This document shows, piece after piece, positions 34,545 to 42,804 of a stretch of 45,263 nt of DNA (position 1 is the stretch's first letter; the number at the start of each line of letters is the position of its first letter). Source of the DNA: DASRCB01 sp035653295 (GTDB taxonomy: Bacteria; Acidobacteriota; Terriglobia; Bryobacterales; Bryobacteraceae); NCBI GenBank assembly GCA_035653295.1, contig DASRCB010000387.1:1-45263 (forward strand), given 5' to 3'. The notes beneath the pieces are model-generated. The model did not search any database, was not told the origin of the DNA, and saw nothing but the letters and a program-made list of their open reading frames with translations. A program made the translations under genes and the position numbers.

Positions 34545-35473
34545 GCGACTATCTCTGGGATAAGACCGGCATTCCCGATCCGGAGATCCAGCGCCTCGAG
34601 GAGTTGCTGGAGCCGTTGCGCTATCGTCCCGGCGTCGTCCCCATCCGCAGAAGCCGCTCGCGCCTGCGCTACGCCATCGCCGTGGGCATCGCCGCCGCCG
34701 TGGTCGTGGCCGTGTTCATCGTCCGCCCGCGCTCGCACCCGTGGTCCGTGTCGCTGGAAAGCGCCGACCGCGCGATCCGCACGGCGCATCTGCGGGCCGG
34801 AGAAACGCTCCGCACCGCGCCAGGGCAGGTCGCGCATCTCACCCTCGCTCACGTCGGCCGCCTCGACGTCGATCCCGAAACCACGCTCCGCGTGTTGAGC
34901 TCCCGCTCGGACCAGCAGCGGCTCGAACTCCTCAGCGGCACGATTCATGCGCACATCGGCGCGCCTCCGCGAGTATTCGTGGTCAACACTCCATCCGCTA
35001 CCGCCACCGACCTCGGGTGCTCCTACACGCTGCATGTAGACCCGTCCGGAGATGGCCTGCTGCGGGTCACCTCCGGCCTCATCGAATTCGACTGGAAAAC
35101 ACGCCGCGCCCTCGTGCCCACAGGCGCTGTCGCGATTACCAGGGTTGGGGCGGGCCCTGGTACGCCGTTTTTCGACGACGCGCCGCCTGGGTTGCGTGCA
35201 GCGCTCCAGTCCTACGACTTCGCCCATCAGCAATCCGCGCTCCCGCAGGTGCTGGCGTCCGCCCGCCCGCGCGACGCCATGACCCTGCTGAACCTCGTTC
35301 AGACTGTGCGTGCGCCTGACCGAACGTCCGTCCTCGCGACACTGGCGAAGATTTCACCTCCACCACCGGGCGTGGATCTTTCCGCGATCGCGGCCGGGCA
35401 TTTCGACACGCTCCAGCCATGGTGGAACGCTGTCACTGGCGCCAAGCGGCGTCCCGCCGTCCGCCTTTTCTAG
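34541..35473 (+). CDS. FecR-like anti-sigma / membrane sensor protein
   Basis: 310 residues. The cytoplasmic N-terminus (1-42; WDKTGIPDPEIQRLEELL) is short, then one membrane helix at about 43-62, then a FecR-type beta domain (about 75-200): GETLRTAPGQVAHLTLAHVGRLDVDPET and VNTPSATATDLGCSY are typical. The C-terminal ~100 residues are helical and variable. FecR proteins hold or activate their partner ECF sigma in response to outside signals. No TonB receptor gene is adjacent, so the iron-citrate type circuit is not implied. Confidence 0.87.
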   Translation: MSDYLWDKTGIPDPEIQRLEELLEPLRYRPGVVPIRRSRSRLRYAIAVGIAAAVVVAVFIVRPRSHPWSVSLESADRAIRTAHLRAGETLRTAPGQVAHLTLAHVGRLDVDPETTLRVLSSRSDQQRLELLSGTIHAHIGAPPRVFVVNTPSATATDLGCSYTLHVDPSGDGLLRVTSGLIEFDWKTRRALVPTGAVAITRVGAGPGTPFFDDAPPGLRAALQSYDFAHQQSALPQVLASARPRDAMTLLNLVQTVRAPDRTSVLATLAKISPPPPGVDLSAIAAGHFDTLQPWWNAVTGAKRRPAVRLF

Positions 35474-35487
35474 CCGGGTCGCGCGCA

Positions 35488-36195
35488 TCAGCCTTTCGGC
35501 CGCGTAGCCACGAGAAGCCAGAGATCGGCGCGGCCAATGCCGTTGTCTTTCACCTCCGGCTTTCGCCTGACGAACGGATCCTCGCTGTGGTCGACATTGA
35601 AGCCGACTGTCGTCAGTTCGCTGCGCACCAGCGCCGGGTCGATTTCGTGAATGTTCACCTGCTCGGCGCGCGACAGGCTGCGATGCTCCGCGAGCGTGTA
35701 GTCCACTATGACCAGCCGTCCGCCTGGCTTGAGCGCCCGCACGATTTGTTTCGACATGGCCTGGTGGTTCGAGAAATGGTGGTACGCGTTGACCACCAGG
35801 ACCGCGGACAGTGCGTTGGCCGGCAGCTTCGGGCTGTCGGCATCGCCGTCCACCACCGTTACATTCGTAAGCCCGAACGCTTTCACCCGTTTGTTCAGCC
35901 AATCGATCGCACGGTCGGAGATGTCTTCCGCGAAAACCTTCCCCGATCGGCCGACAACGTCCGACAGCCGCATGGCATAGTACCCGGAGCCGGCGCCGAC
36001 ATCGGCCGCCCAATCTCCGTTGCTGAGCTGGAGCGCGCTGACGATGTCTGTTGCCCGCTGATATGCCTCTCGATTCGCATCGCCGGCCTTGAAATCGTCG
36101 ATCGTGGACGGATTGCCGGTATTCGGAGTTCGCTTCTCCTGGGCGGCGTAAATAACCGCCGTTCCAAGGAGCAGCGATGCCATGAAATACCGCAT
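35488..36195 (-). CDS. SAM-dependent methyltransferase with N-terminal signal sequence
   Basis: 235 residues. The first 18 residues (MRYFMASLLLGTAVIYAA) look like a signal peptide; a second ATG at 36183 is in frame but leaves most of the hydrophobic segment. A class I methyltransferase fold follows: motif I VGAGSGYYAMRL (about 65-76), an acidic residue in AEDIS, DGDADSPKLP, and VVNAYHHF. SAM is not expected outside the cytoplasm, so either export is wrong or the protein is membrane-tethered. On the complement TAAAAT ends 8 nt before the ATG with no Shine-Dalgarno. Convergent with the FecR-like gene. Confidence 0.82.
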   Translation of the reverse strand: MRYFMASLLLGTAVIYAAQEKRTPNTGNPSTIDDFKAGDANREAYQRATDIVSALQLSNGDWAADVGAGSGYYAMRLSDVVGRSGKVFAEDISDRAIDWLNKRVKAFGLTNVTVVDGDADSPKLPANALSAVLVVNAYHHFSNHQAMSKQIVRALKPGGRLVIVDYTLAEHRSLSRAEQVNIHEIDPALVRSELTTVGFNVDHSEDPFVRRKPEVKDNGIGRADLWLLVATRPKG

Positions 36196-36203
36196 GTAAA
36201 CGA

Positions 36204-36213
36204 ATTTTATACT
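36204..36213. promoter_or_regulatory. Overlapping divergent -10 elements
   Basis: The plus strand has TATACT (36208-36213) and the minus strand TATAAA/TAAAAT (36211-36204), sharing the same AT-rich core in a GC-rich region. The minus element is 8-10 nt before the methyltransferase ATG (leaderless). The plus element is 80 nt before the DUF2934 ATG (36294). Confidence 0.5.
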
Positions 36214-36293
36214 CGTTACCGTAAGTACCAGCGCGCTGCGAAACAGCCCGCCTTGGCAAGCGTCAGATCACGACCCTGGAAGGAGGAGCAACT

Positions 36294-36479
36294 ATGCCAA
36301 ACGAAGCCGCTGCCGCGGCTCGCGCCGAAGAACCGGTGGAAGCCCCCGCCATATCGCACGGCGACATCGAAAAGCTCGCGTACGCGCTCTGGGAAGCTCG
36401 GGGATGCCCCATCGGCTCCCCCGAAGAAGACTGGCACAGCGCTGAAGTCCAGCTGCAGTCAACTCCAACGGGACGATAG
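36294..36479 (+). CDS. DUF2934 small protein
   Basis: 61 residues. An Ala-rich, acidic start is followed by IEKLAYALWEARGCPIGSPEEDWHSAE, the full DUF2934 signature (an aromatic/acidic helical motif found in many small proteobacterial and acidobacterial proteins). Function unknown. AGGAGGAG lies about 6 nt before the ATG, a strong Shine-Dalgarno. It precedes the kinase gene by 67 bp. Confidence 0.85.
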   Translation: MPNEAAAAARAEEPVEAPAISHGDIEKLAYALWEARGCPIGSPEEDWHSAEVQLQSTPTGR

Positions 36480-36546
36480 CGTCGCGGATCACTCCTCGCG
36501 AACGGCGGGCCGCGGCGGCATCGTTTTATGATGAAGCGACTCGCCG

Positions 36547-39150
36547 ATGACCGGACGGACCGTTTCGCATTATGAAGTCCTGCGCCAGCTCGCGGCCGGA
36601 GGCATGGGCGTCGTCTACCTGGCGCGCGACACCACGCTCGGCCGTCTGGTCGCACTCAAGTTCATCGCCGCGCACCTGCTGACCTCGCCCGAGGTCCGCG
36701 GGAGATTCTACCAGGAAGCGCGCACCATCTCCGCGCTGAGTCATCCCCACATAGCCACCGTATACGAGGCCGGCGAAAGCCAGGAGGCTCCGTTCCTGGC
36801 CCTCGAGTATCTGGAAGGCGGCACGCTTCATGATCGCGTGGCCAGACTGCGCGCGCTTGGGGTTCAGATGAGCGTCCAGGAAGCGCTGGATATCGCCATC
36901 CCGCTACTCGAGGGTCTGGCGCACGCGCACCGCCGCGGCGTGGTACATCGCGACATCAAGCCCGCCAACGTGATGTTTAACGGCGATGGCATTCTGAAGA
37001 TCACCGATTTCGGCATTTCGAAAATGCTCGATGCGCCGGCCGCCACCCGGACCGGCGTGCGCGTCGGCACCGTGCAGTACATGGCGCCCGAGCAGGCGCA
37101 CGGACTCGACGCCGACCCACGTTCGGACCTGTTTTCCGCGGGGGCCGTTATTTATCAGGCGCTCACCGGGGGCGCACCGTTCGCCGCCAACTCCGAGACC
37201 GCGATCATCGCGCGGCTGATTGACGCCGCGCCTGCCCCGCCAGTGCGCACCCTGCGGGCTGACGTGCCCGAGCCACTCGATGCCGTGTTGAGCCGCCTCC
37301 TGCGTAAGAACCCGGACGAGCGCTATCAGAGCGCCGAAGAGGCTCTGGCCGAGCTGCACGCGCTGCGCGGCTCGTCGCTCTCGGCTGTCGACACGCCAAC
37401 CGCCTCGCTGCACGCCGGGATCCCCGTCCGGCCGCCGCCCGGCACGCGCCGCCGTACGCTGATGTTCAGCGCCATCGGCGCAGCCGCCGCATCGATTGCC
37501 GCTCCGGCCATCTGGTGGGGATTGCGCCGCAATCTCGCCTCGCCCGGCGGGAAGCGCTGGCTCGTTGTGCTCCCGTTTCGCTACATCGGAGCAGAGCACG
37601 GTCCGGGCGAACTGCTTTGCCAGGGGCTCATGGAGAGCCTCGCCAGCATGCTCGCGCAGACGGAGCAGTTCCAGAGCATGTTTCTCGTCGTGCCGCCCAG
37701 TGAGGTGGTGCGCCAACGCGTGACCGAACCGATCGGCGCGCGGCGCCTGTTCCGCGCCGACCTGGCGATCACCGGCACGGTTCAGCGGCTTGCCGACCAG
37801 CTTCGACTCACTTTGAATCTCGTGAACGCGGCCGGCGATCCGCCCCATTTGATCGGCTCGGAAACCATCGAGCAGGCGCAGGAGTCGCTGAATGCCCTTC
37901 AGGACCGCGCCATCGCCGACGCGGCCGGGCTGCTGCGCCTCAAACTGGCGCCGCAGGCGCGAACCATGCTGGCCGCCGGGACCACGCCGGTAGCCAGCGC
38001 CTATCAGAACTACCTCGAGGCCCGCGGTCTGCTCCAGCGCTATGACAAGCCCGGGAATCTGGACGCGGCGGTCGCGCTGTTGAACAAGGCCATCGAGCAC
38101 GACGCGCGCTATGCGCTGGCGTGGGCGGGTCTCAGCGAGGCCTGCCATTACCGGTATGACCTGACCTCCAACCCCCAATGGCTCAATGCCGCGCGCTCCA
38201 ACGCGCTGCACGCCATCGAGCTGAACGATGCGCTTCCCGCCGGCTATATCAATGCGGGAGCATCGGCGCTGCTGCTCGGAAACCCTGAGGAAGCTCTGGC
38301 CGATTATCAAAACGCACTGCGCCTGGACAGCTCGAACCCGGAGGCGCTGCGCGGGCTGGCCAACGCTTACCAGGCGCTGCATCGTCCCGCGGATGCCGAA
38401 CGGACCTATCTGCGGGCCCTCACCCTGCGGCCGAACGACTGGCTCGGGCTGACCGATCTCGGCATGTTCTTCCTGGCTCGCAATCGACCGGCCGATGCAG
38501 AGAAACAATTTCGCGCCGCCACCGAACTGGTCCCGGACAACGAGGTTGTGTGGCGCAACCTCGGCGGCTTCTACCTGTATCAGGGCCGCTATTCCGATGC
38601 CAGCCAGGCGCTGAGCCGCTCCATTTCCATTCGCCCCACGCACCAGGCCTTTTCCAATCAGGGTACGGCGCTGTTTTACCAGGCGCGCTACGCCGATGCC
38701 GCGCGTATGAACGAGCGGGCCATGAGCATCGAGCCTTCCGATTACCACGTCGCTCTGAATTTGGCGGAGTCGTACCGCTGGGACCCTGCCGAGGGGGACA
38801 AGGCCGGCGCCGCTTACCGGAATGCGCTGGTGCTCGCCGAGCGCGCCGCCGCGGCGAATCCACGGGACGCCACGGCGATCATCGCCGCCGCAATCTGTCG
38901 CGCCAAGCTGGGAGATCCTCAGGCAGCGTTGCCGTTGTTGAAACGCGCGGTGGCGCTCGACCCCGGCAGCGCCGAGGTCGAATTCCAGGCGTCCATCGTG
39001 TATGCGCTTGCCGGGCGGACGACGGCGGCCTTCGATGCGCTCGGCGCTGCCGTACGCGCCGGCTATCCGCTGGAACAGATCCGCCGCGAGCCGGAGCTGG
39101 CGCGCCTGCGTCAGGACGCGCGATTCATCAAAGTGGTGGGCGACGGTTAA
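36547..39150 (+). CDS. Membrane Ser/Thr kinase with TolB-like and TPR extracytoplasmic region
   Basis: 867 residues. The cytoplasmic PknB-type kinase (about 8-270) has AAGGMGVVY, Lys38 (VALKFI), HRDIKPAN with Asp136 and DFG at 154-156, so it should be active. One membrane helix lies at about 304-326. Residues 335-470 resemble the TolB/FlgO-like domain (WLVVLPFRYIG, ADLAITGTVQRLADQLRLTLNLV), and residues 480-860 are a string of TPR repeats. This layout is typical of Acidobacteria. TATGAT (36527-36532) ends 14 nt before the ATG, with no Shine-Dalgarno. Targets are unknown. Confidence 0.92.
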   Translation: MTGRTVSHYEVLRQLAAGGMGVVYLARDTTLGRLVALKFIAAHLLTSPEVRGRFYQEARTISALSHPHIATVYEAGESQEAPFLALEYLEGGTLHDRVARLRALGVQMSVQEALDIAIPLLEGLAHAHRRGVVHRDIKPANVMFNGDGILKITDFGISKMLDAPAATRTGVRVGTVQYMAPEQAHGLDADPRSDLFSAGAVIYQALTGGAPFAANSETAIIARLIDAAPAPPVRTLRADVPEPLDAVLSRLLRKNPDERYQSAEEALAELHALRGSSLSAVDTPTASLHAGIPVRPPPGTRRRTLMFSAIGAAAASIAAPAIWWGLRRNLASPGGKRWLVVLPFRYIGAEHGPGELLCQGLMESLASMLAQTEQFQSMFLVVPPSEVVRQRVTEPIGARRLFRADLAITGTVQRLADQLRLTLNLVNAAGDPPHLIGSETIEQAQESLNALQDRAIADAAGLLRLKLAPQARTMLAAGTTPVASAYQNYLEARGLLQRYDKPGNLDAAVALLNKAIEHDARYALAWAGLSEACHYRYDLTSNPQWLNAARSNALHAIELNDALPAGYINAGASALLLGNPEEALADYQNALRLDSSNPEALRGLANAYQALHRPADAERTYLRALTLRPNDWLGLTDLGMFFLARNRPADAEKQFRAATELVPDNEVVWRNLGGFYLYQGRYSDASQALSRSISIRPTHQAFSNQGTALFYQARYADAARMNERAMSIEPSDYHVALNLAESYRWDPAEGDKAGAAYRNALVLAERAAAANPRDATAIIAAAICRAKLGDPQAALPLLKRAVALDPGSAEVEFQASIVYALAGRTTAAFDALGAAVRAGYPLEQIRREPELARLRQDARFIKVVGDG

Positions 39151-39194
39151 GGATCAGGCCTCTTGCCAATGAGCCCCGTCTACTACAAAACCGC

Positions 39195-39209
39195 TTGAAT
39201 CTGTTTCAA
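39195..39209. promoter_or_regulatory. Inverted repeat upstream of ku
   Basis: TTGAA (39195-39199) and TTCAA (39205-39209) are separated by TCTGT. It lies just upstream of a TATAAG hexamer (39225-39230) which ends 29 nt before the ku ATG. A regulator site is possible but unsupported otherwise. Confidence 0.3.
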
Positions 39210-39259
39210 CCCGCCTGTATTCTGTATAAGCTGCGGGTCTGCCGCGCGAAAATAATGTA

Positions 39260-40123
39260 ATGGCGAGCACAGTCTGGAAAGGCCACATCGCGTTCGGTCT
39301 CGTCTCGTTTCCGGTCCGGTTGTATTCGGCCGCTCGCGGCGAATCGATCAGCTTCAATCAGTTGCATAAGACCGACCACTCCCGCGTCAAGCAGGTCCTT
39401 TACTGCGCGGCCGAAGACAAGCCCATCCCGAGGAGCGATATCGTCAAAGGCTACGAGTACGAGAAGGACCGCTGGGTCGTTGTCGAGGACGAGGAGATCA
39501 AGAAAATGGCCCCGCCCACGGCGAAGGTCATGGAGATCCTCGAGTTCGTCAAAACCGACGAGGTCGATCCGCTCTATTTCGAAAGCTCCTATTACATCGC
39601 ACCCGACGAGGCTGGCGAGAAGCCGTACGCGATGCTCTACGAAGCTATGCGCCGCACCGGCTACGTCGGTGTGGCGAAGGTGGCCATGCACAACCGCGAG
39701 CACATCGTCATTTTCCGCCCCGGCCCGACCGGGCTGATCATGCATACGATGTACTACTCGCACGAGGTGCGCAAGATCGACGAGTTCCGCACCGACACGC
39801 GGCTGGCTTCCGACAAGGAGATGCAGCTGGCGACGCTGCTGATCGAGTCCCTTGCGGCCTCGTTCGAACCGGATAAGTACAAGGATGCATACCGCGAGAA
39901 TATTCAGGCGCTGATCGACGCCAAGGTCGCCGGCAAACAGATAGTCGCTCCGCCGGAGCCGGTCACGGCCAAGGTCATCGACATCATGGAGGCGCTGCGG
40001 CAGAGCCTGGCCGCGGCGAAAAAGCCGGCCGCGCTCGCCACCACCGCCGCGGCGGAGGCGCCGGCCGAGGACTCTGCTCCGTCCGCCGGCACGCGCAAGC
40101 CGCGCCGAAAAGCAACCGGCTGA
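39260..40123 (+). CDS. ku: Ku protein (non-homologous end joining)
   Basis: 287 residues. The N-terminus STVWKGHIAFGLVSFPVRLYSA is the standard bacterial Ku opening, followed by CxxED-type YCAAEDKPIPRSDIVKGYEYEKDRWVV and a complete Ku core ending near residue 255. The C-terminal tail is Ala/Pro/Lys-rich, as in many bacterial Ku proteins, where it helps bind DNA and LigD. Ku binds double-strand ends and recruits LigD. No ligD is in the window. Convergent with the ADOP gene, 9 bp apart. No Shine-Dalgarno is evident. Confidence 0.95.
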   Translation: MASTVWKGHIAFGLVSFPVRLYSAARGESISFNQLHKTDHSRVKQVLYCAAEDKPIPRSDIVKGYEYEKDRWVVVEDEEIKKMAPPTAKVMEILEFVKTDEVDPLYFESSYYIAPDEAGEKPYAMLYEAMRRTGYVGVAKVAMHNREHIVIFRPGPTGLIMHTMYYSHEVRKIDEFRTDTRLASDKEMQLATLLIESLAASFEPDKYKDAYRENIQALIDAKVAGKQIVAPPEPVTAKVIDIMEALRQSLAAAKKPAALATTAAAEAPAEDSAPSAGTRKPRRKATG

Positions 40124-40132
40124 AGCTCCCGC

Positions 40133-42802
40133 TTAGTCCTCACGCAGGAGTGTCAACGGATCGAGCGACAGCGCACGCTGCGCCGGGATCCACACCGCTG
40201 CCAGACCCAGCAGAGCCATGGCAGCGACCACACCGGAAAGCACGAGCGGATCGCGGGGCGTCGCCTGATACACGATATGGGCAAGGAGGCGGCTGGCCAT
40301 GATGCCCAAAGCCAGTCCCGCGGCCGATCCGAACGCCAGCACTCTGAACGCCCGTCCCAGAGCTGCCTGCAACACTTCCCGGCGCTGCGCGCCCAGCGCG
40401 AGCCGGATTCCCAGCTCCTTCAGAGACCGGCCCACCGAAGACGCCGCCATTCCGAAGATCCCGGTGATCGACAGCATCGCTCCCATGATTCCCAGAACGC
40501 CGAGGGCGACGGTGGCCACGCGCGAGGGGAAGAGCGCAATGTTCTGCGCCTGGCTCCACGTCTCGATGTAGGCAGGCAGTCCGGGATCGAGCCGGTGCAG
40601 CACTGCGCGGATTTCGCCGGCGAGTTGCCGCGGATCGCGGCGCGACCGCAGCACCATGTCCGTCTCCGGCGTGGGCGGCGACTGCGAGATGGGCACGAAC
40701 ATCGCCGGCCGCGGATCTTCGGCGAGGCTGATGTACTTTCCGTCCTCGACGACACCCACCACCTGTACGCGGTCGCCATTCCGCAGCCGGAAGTGAGCAC
40801 CGATCGCTCGTTTCGGCGACCCGAATACCCGGCCGGCAAAACGCTGGTTGACGACCGCGACGCGCGGCGCGCTCCGGTCATCGTGCGATGAAAACCCGCG
40901 TCCGGCAAGCAGCGGCGTCCGCGCAGCGGTCAGGTAATCGGGCGATATGCGATAAGTGTAGACTTCCGCCGCGGCATTCGCGGGTTTCAGGTCAGTCGTC
41001 TGGTCGGTGAACACCATCGCCCCGTGAGCGCTTCCGTTGGACAAAGGCGGCCAATCCACCAGCCCGACGGACTCAACCCCGGGTATCGCCCGCAGATTGT
41101 CCATCATGCGCTTCTGCATTGCCGTCACGTCGTCGCCGTGGTAGCCGGCCATGGCCAGGTCGGTATTCACCAGCATGGCGTTATGGGGCTCGAACCCGAA
41201 ATTGCTGTGCAGCGACCGTTCCAGTCCTCGCAACGCCACCAAAGACGACGTAACCAGCACGGCGCAGATCGCGATCTGTGTGGCCAGCAGCAGATCGCGC
41301 GCAGTGAGCCGCCTGCCGCGCCGCTCGCCGGGGCCTGCTTTCACCACCTGGTAAGGATCCACTCGGAGCACCTGGCGCACCGGAACGAGACCGAAAAGGA
41401 ATCCGCTGGCCAGCGCGAGAGCGAGAGCCACCGCATAAACACTCGCATCCGGATTAACGGTCATGTTGAGGGGGAACTGAGGGAACGGGCGCCATGCGCT
41501 CAGCGCGTGCAGGAGCATCGCGCTGCCCCACAGTCCAACGGCCCCGCCAACCATGGAGATCAGTACGGCTTCTGTAAACAGCGTTCTCAGAACCCGGCCG
41601 CGCGTGGCTCCCAGCGCCAGCCGCAGGGCCACTTCCCGCGAACGCTCCGTTGCGCGCGCCGCGAAGAGGCTGCCGAGGTTGGCGCACGCGCCCAGCAGAA
41701 TTAGTCCGGTCAGCAGCATGAGACCGGTCAGGAACGCCCGCGCCGGGCGGCCGAGGTAGTTCCCGTAAAGGCTGGGTTTCACCAGCTTGAAACGGGTCTG
41801 GCCATGGTCGTTGGGATAGGTCTTTTCCAGCCAGGAGCCGATGGAGTTCAGGTCCGCGGCGGCCTGCTCCGGAGCGACGCCAGGCTTCAGATGGCCGAGC
41901 GTCATAAACACCGTCTGATGATTGCGCGCGGTCAGGCTGAAGTCCCCGTCCACCTGCTCTCCATTGACCATCGGGACAAAAAACTCGGGCGCTTCAAAAA
42001 CGAGAATGCCGTGGAAATCGGGCGGCGTAACGCCGATGATCACGTACGGATGCTTGTTCAGCTCGAGGCGCCGTCCCACGATGCTCCGGTCATCCTGGAA
42101 GCGCGTGTGCCAGCAGCGGTAACTCAGGACCACGTATGGGGCGCTGTTCGCGCCGTGCTCGTCGGAGGCGTGAAAGAAACGCCCCAGATACGGCTGAATC
42201 CGCAGAGCGTCAAAGTAGTTTCCGCTCACGGCATCGCCCCAGAGCCGCGCCGGATTCGCGCCTGCATCGAACCCCGCCTGCACGATCGTGAATGCAGCCA
42301 GCGCATCGAAGCTACGGTTGCGGTCGCGTAAATCGGCGTAATCCGGATACGATTCGTACATGCTGTACTCGCGCCCGTGCTCGATTCCGAAGAGCGTCTC
42401 CGGCTGTGGGACCTGCATCGGCTTCAGGATGAATGCATTCAGGATGCTGAACACCACCGCGTTGGCGCCGATGGCAAGCGCCAGCGTCAGCACCGCGACT
42501 GCGGCAAAACCGGGCGACTTCGCCAGAACTCGCAGGCTGTAGCGAATATCGCCGATGGTATTGTCCAGGGGATTCAGCCCGCGCGTGTCGCGGCATTCCT
42601 CTTTGCGCTGCGTGAGTCCGTCCATGGCGCGCAGCGCCGCGTGCCGCGCCTGTTCGGGCGCGAGGCCCTGCGCCATGAATTCCTCGCGTCTGCGCTCGAG
42701 ATGATACTGCAGCTCGTCGTGGAGATCCCGTTCCACGTTCTGCCGCCGGAACAACGATCTGAACCGCAGCGGCAGCGCGTAAAGCCAGTGTTCGATACGC
42801 AT
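40133..42802 (-). CDS. ADOP-family permease (MacB/FtsX-like)
   Basis: 889 residues from the ATG at 42802. This start follows GGAGGAG placed at the end of the upstream gene; the frame is open further upstream but there it lies inside the neighbouring gene. The N-terminal ~60-residue helical prefix (FRRQNVERDLHDELQYHLERRREEF) and AMDGL are characteristic of ADOP proteins. Then come the first membrane helix, a MacB-type periplasmic core (YPDYADLRDRNRSFD, SGNYFDALRIQPYLGRFF), an FtsX bundle (GACANLGSLFAARATERSREVALRLALGATRGR) and a second half with another core and FtsX unit ending SLDPLTLLRED. ABC-type efflux or lipoprotein-related function is assumed; no ATPase is adjacent. Tandem with a paralogue. 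Confidence 0.92.
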   Translation of the reverse strand: MRIEHWLYALPLRFRSLFRRQNVERDLHDELQYHLERRREEFMAQGLAPEQARHAALRAMDGLTQRKEECRDTRGLNPLDNTIGDIRYSLRVLAKSPGFAAVAVLTLALAIGANAVVFSILNAFILKPMQVPQPETLFGIEHGREYSMYESYPDYADLRDRNRSFDALAAFTIVQAGFDAGANPARLWGDAVSGNYFDALRIQPYLGRFFHASDEHGANSAPYVVLSYRCWHTRFQDDRSIVGRRLELNKHPYVIIGVTPPDFHGILVFEAPEFFVPMVNGEQVDGDFSLTARNHQTVFMTLGHLKPGVAPEQAAADLNSIGSWLEKTYPNDHGQTRFKLVKPSLYGNYLGRPARAFLTGLMLLTGLILLGACANLGSLFAARATERSREVALRLALGATRGRVLRTLFTEAVLISMVGGAVGLWGSAMLLHALSAWRPFPQFPLNMTVNPDASVYAVALALALASGFLFGLVPVRQVLRVDPYQVVKAGPGERRGRRLTARDLLLATQIAICAVLVTSSLVALRGLERSLHSNFGFEPHNAMLVNTDLAMAGYHGDDVTAMQKRMMDNLRAIPGVESVGLVDWPPLSNGSAHGAMVFTDQTTDLKPANAAAEVYTYRISPDYLTAARTPLLAGRGFSSHDDRSAPRVAVVNQRFAGRVFGSPKRAIGAHFRLRNGDRVQVVGVVEDGKYISLAEDPRPAMFVPISQSPPTPETDMVLRSRRDPRQLAGEIRAVLHRLDPGLPAYIETWSQAQNIALFPSRVATVALGVLGIMGAMLSITGIFGMAASSVGRSLKELGIRLALGAQRREVLQAALGRAFRVLAFGSAAGLALGIMASRLLAHIVYQATPRDPLVLSGVVAAMALLGLAAVWIPAQRALSLDPLTLLRED

Positions 42803-42804
42803 GG

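Noticed and set aside
36904..38748. 614-codon minus-strand open frame
   Set aside because: Antisense to the kinase/TPR gene, whose catalytic and repeat motifs are intact.
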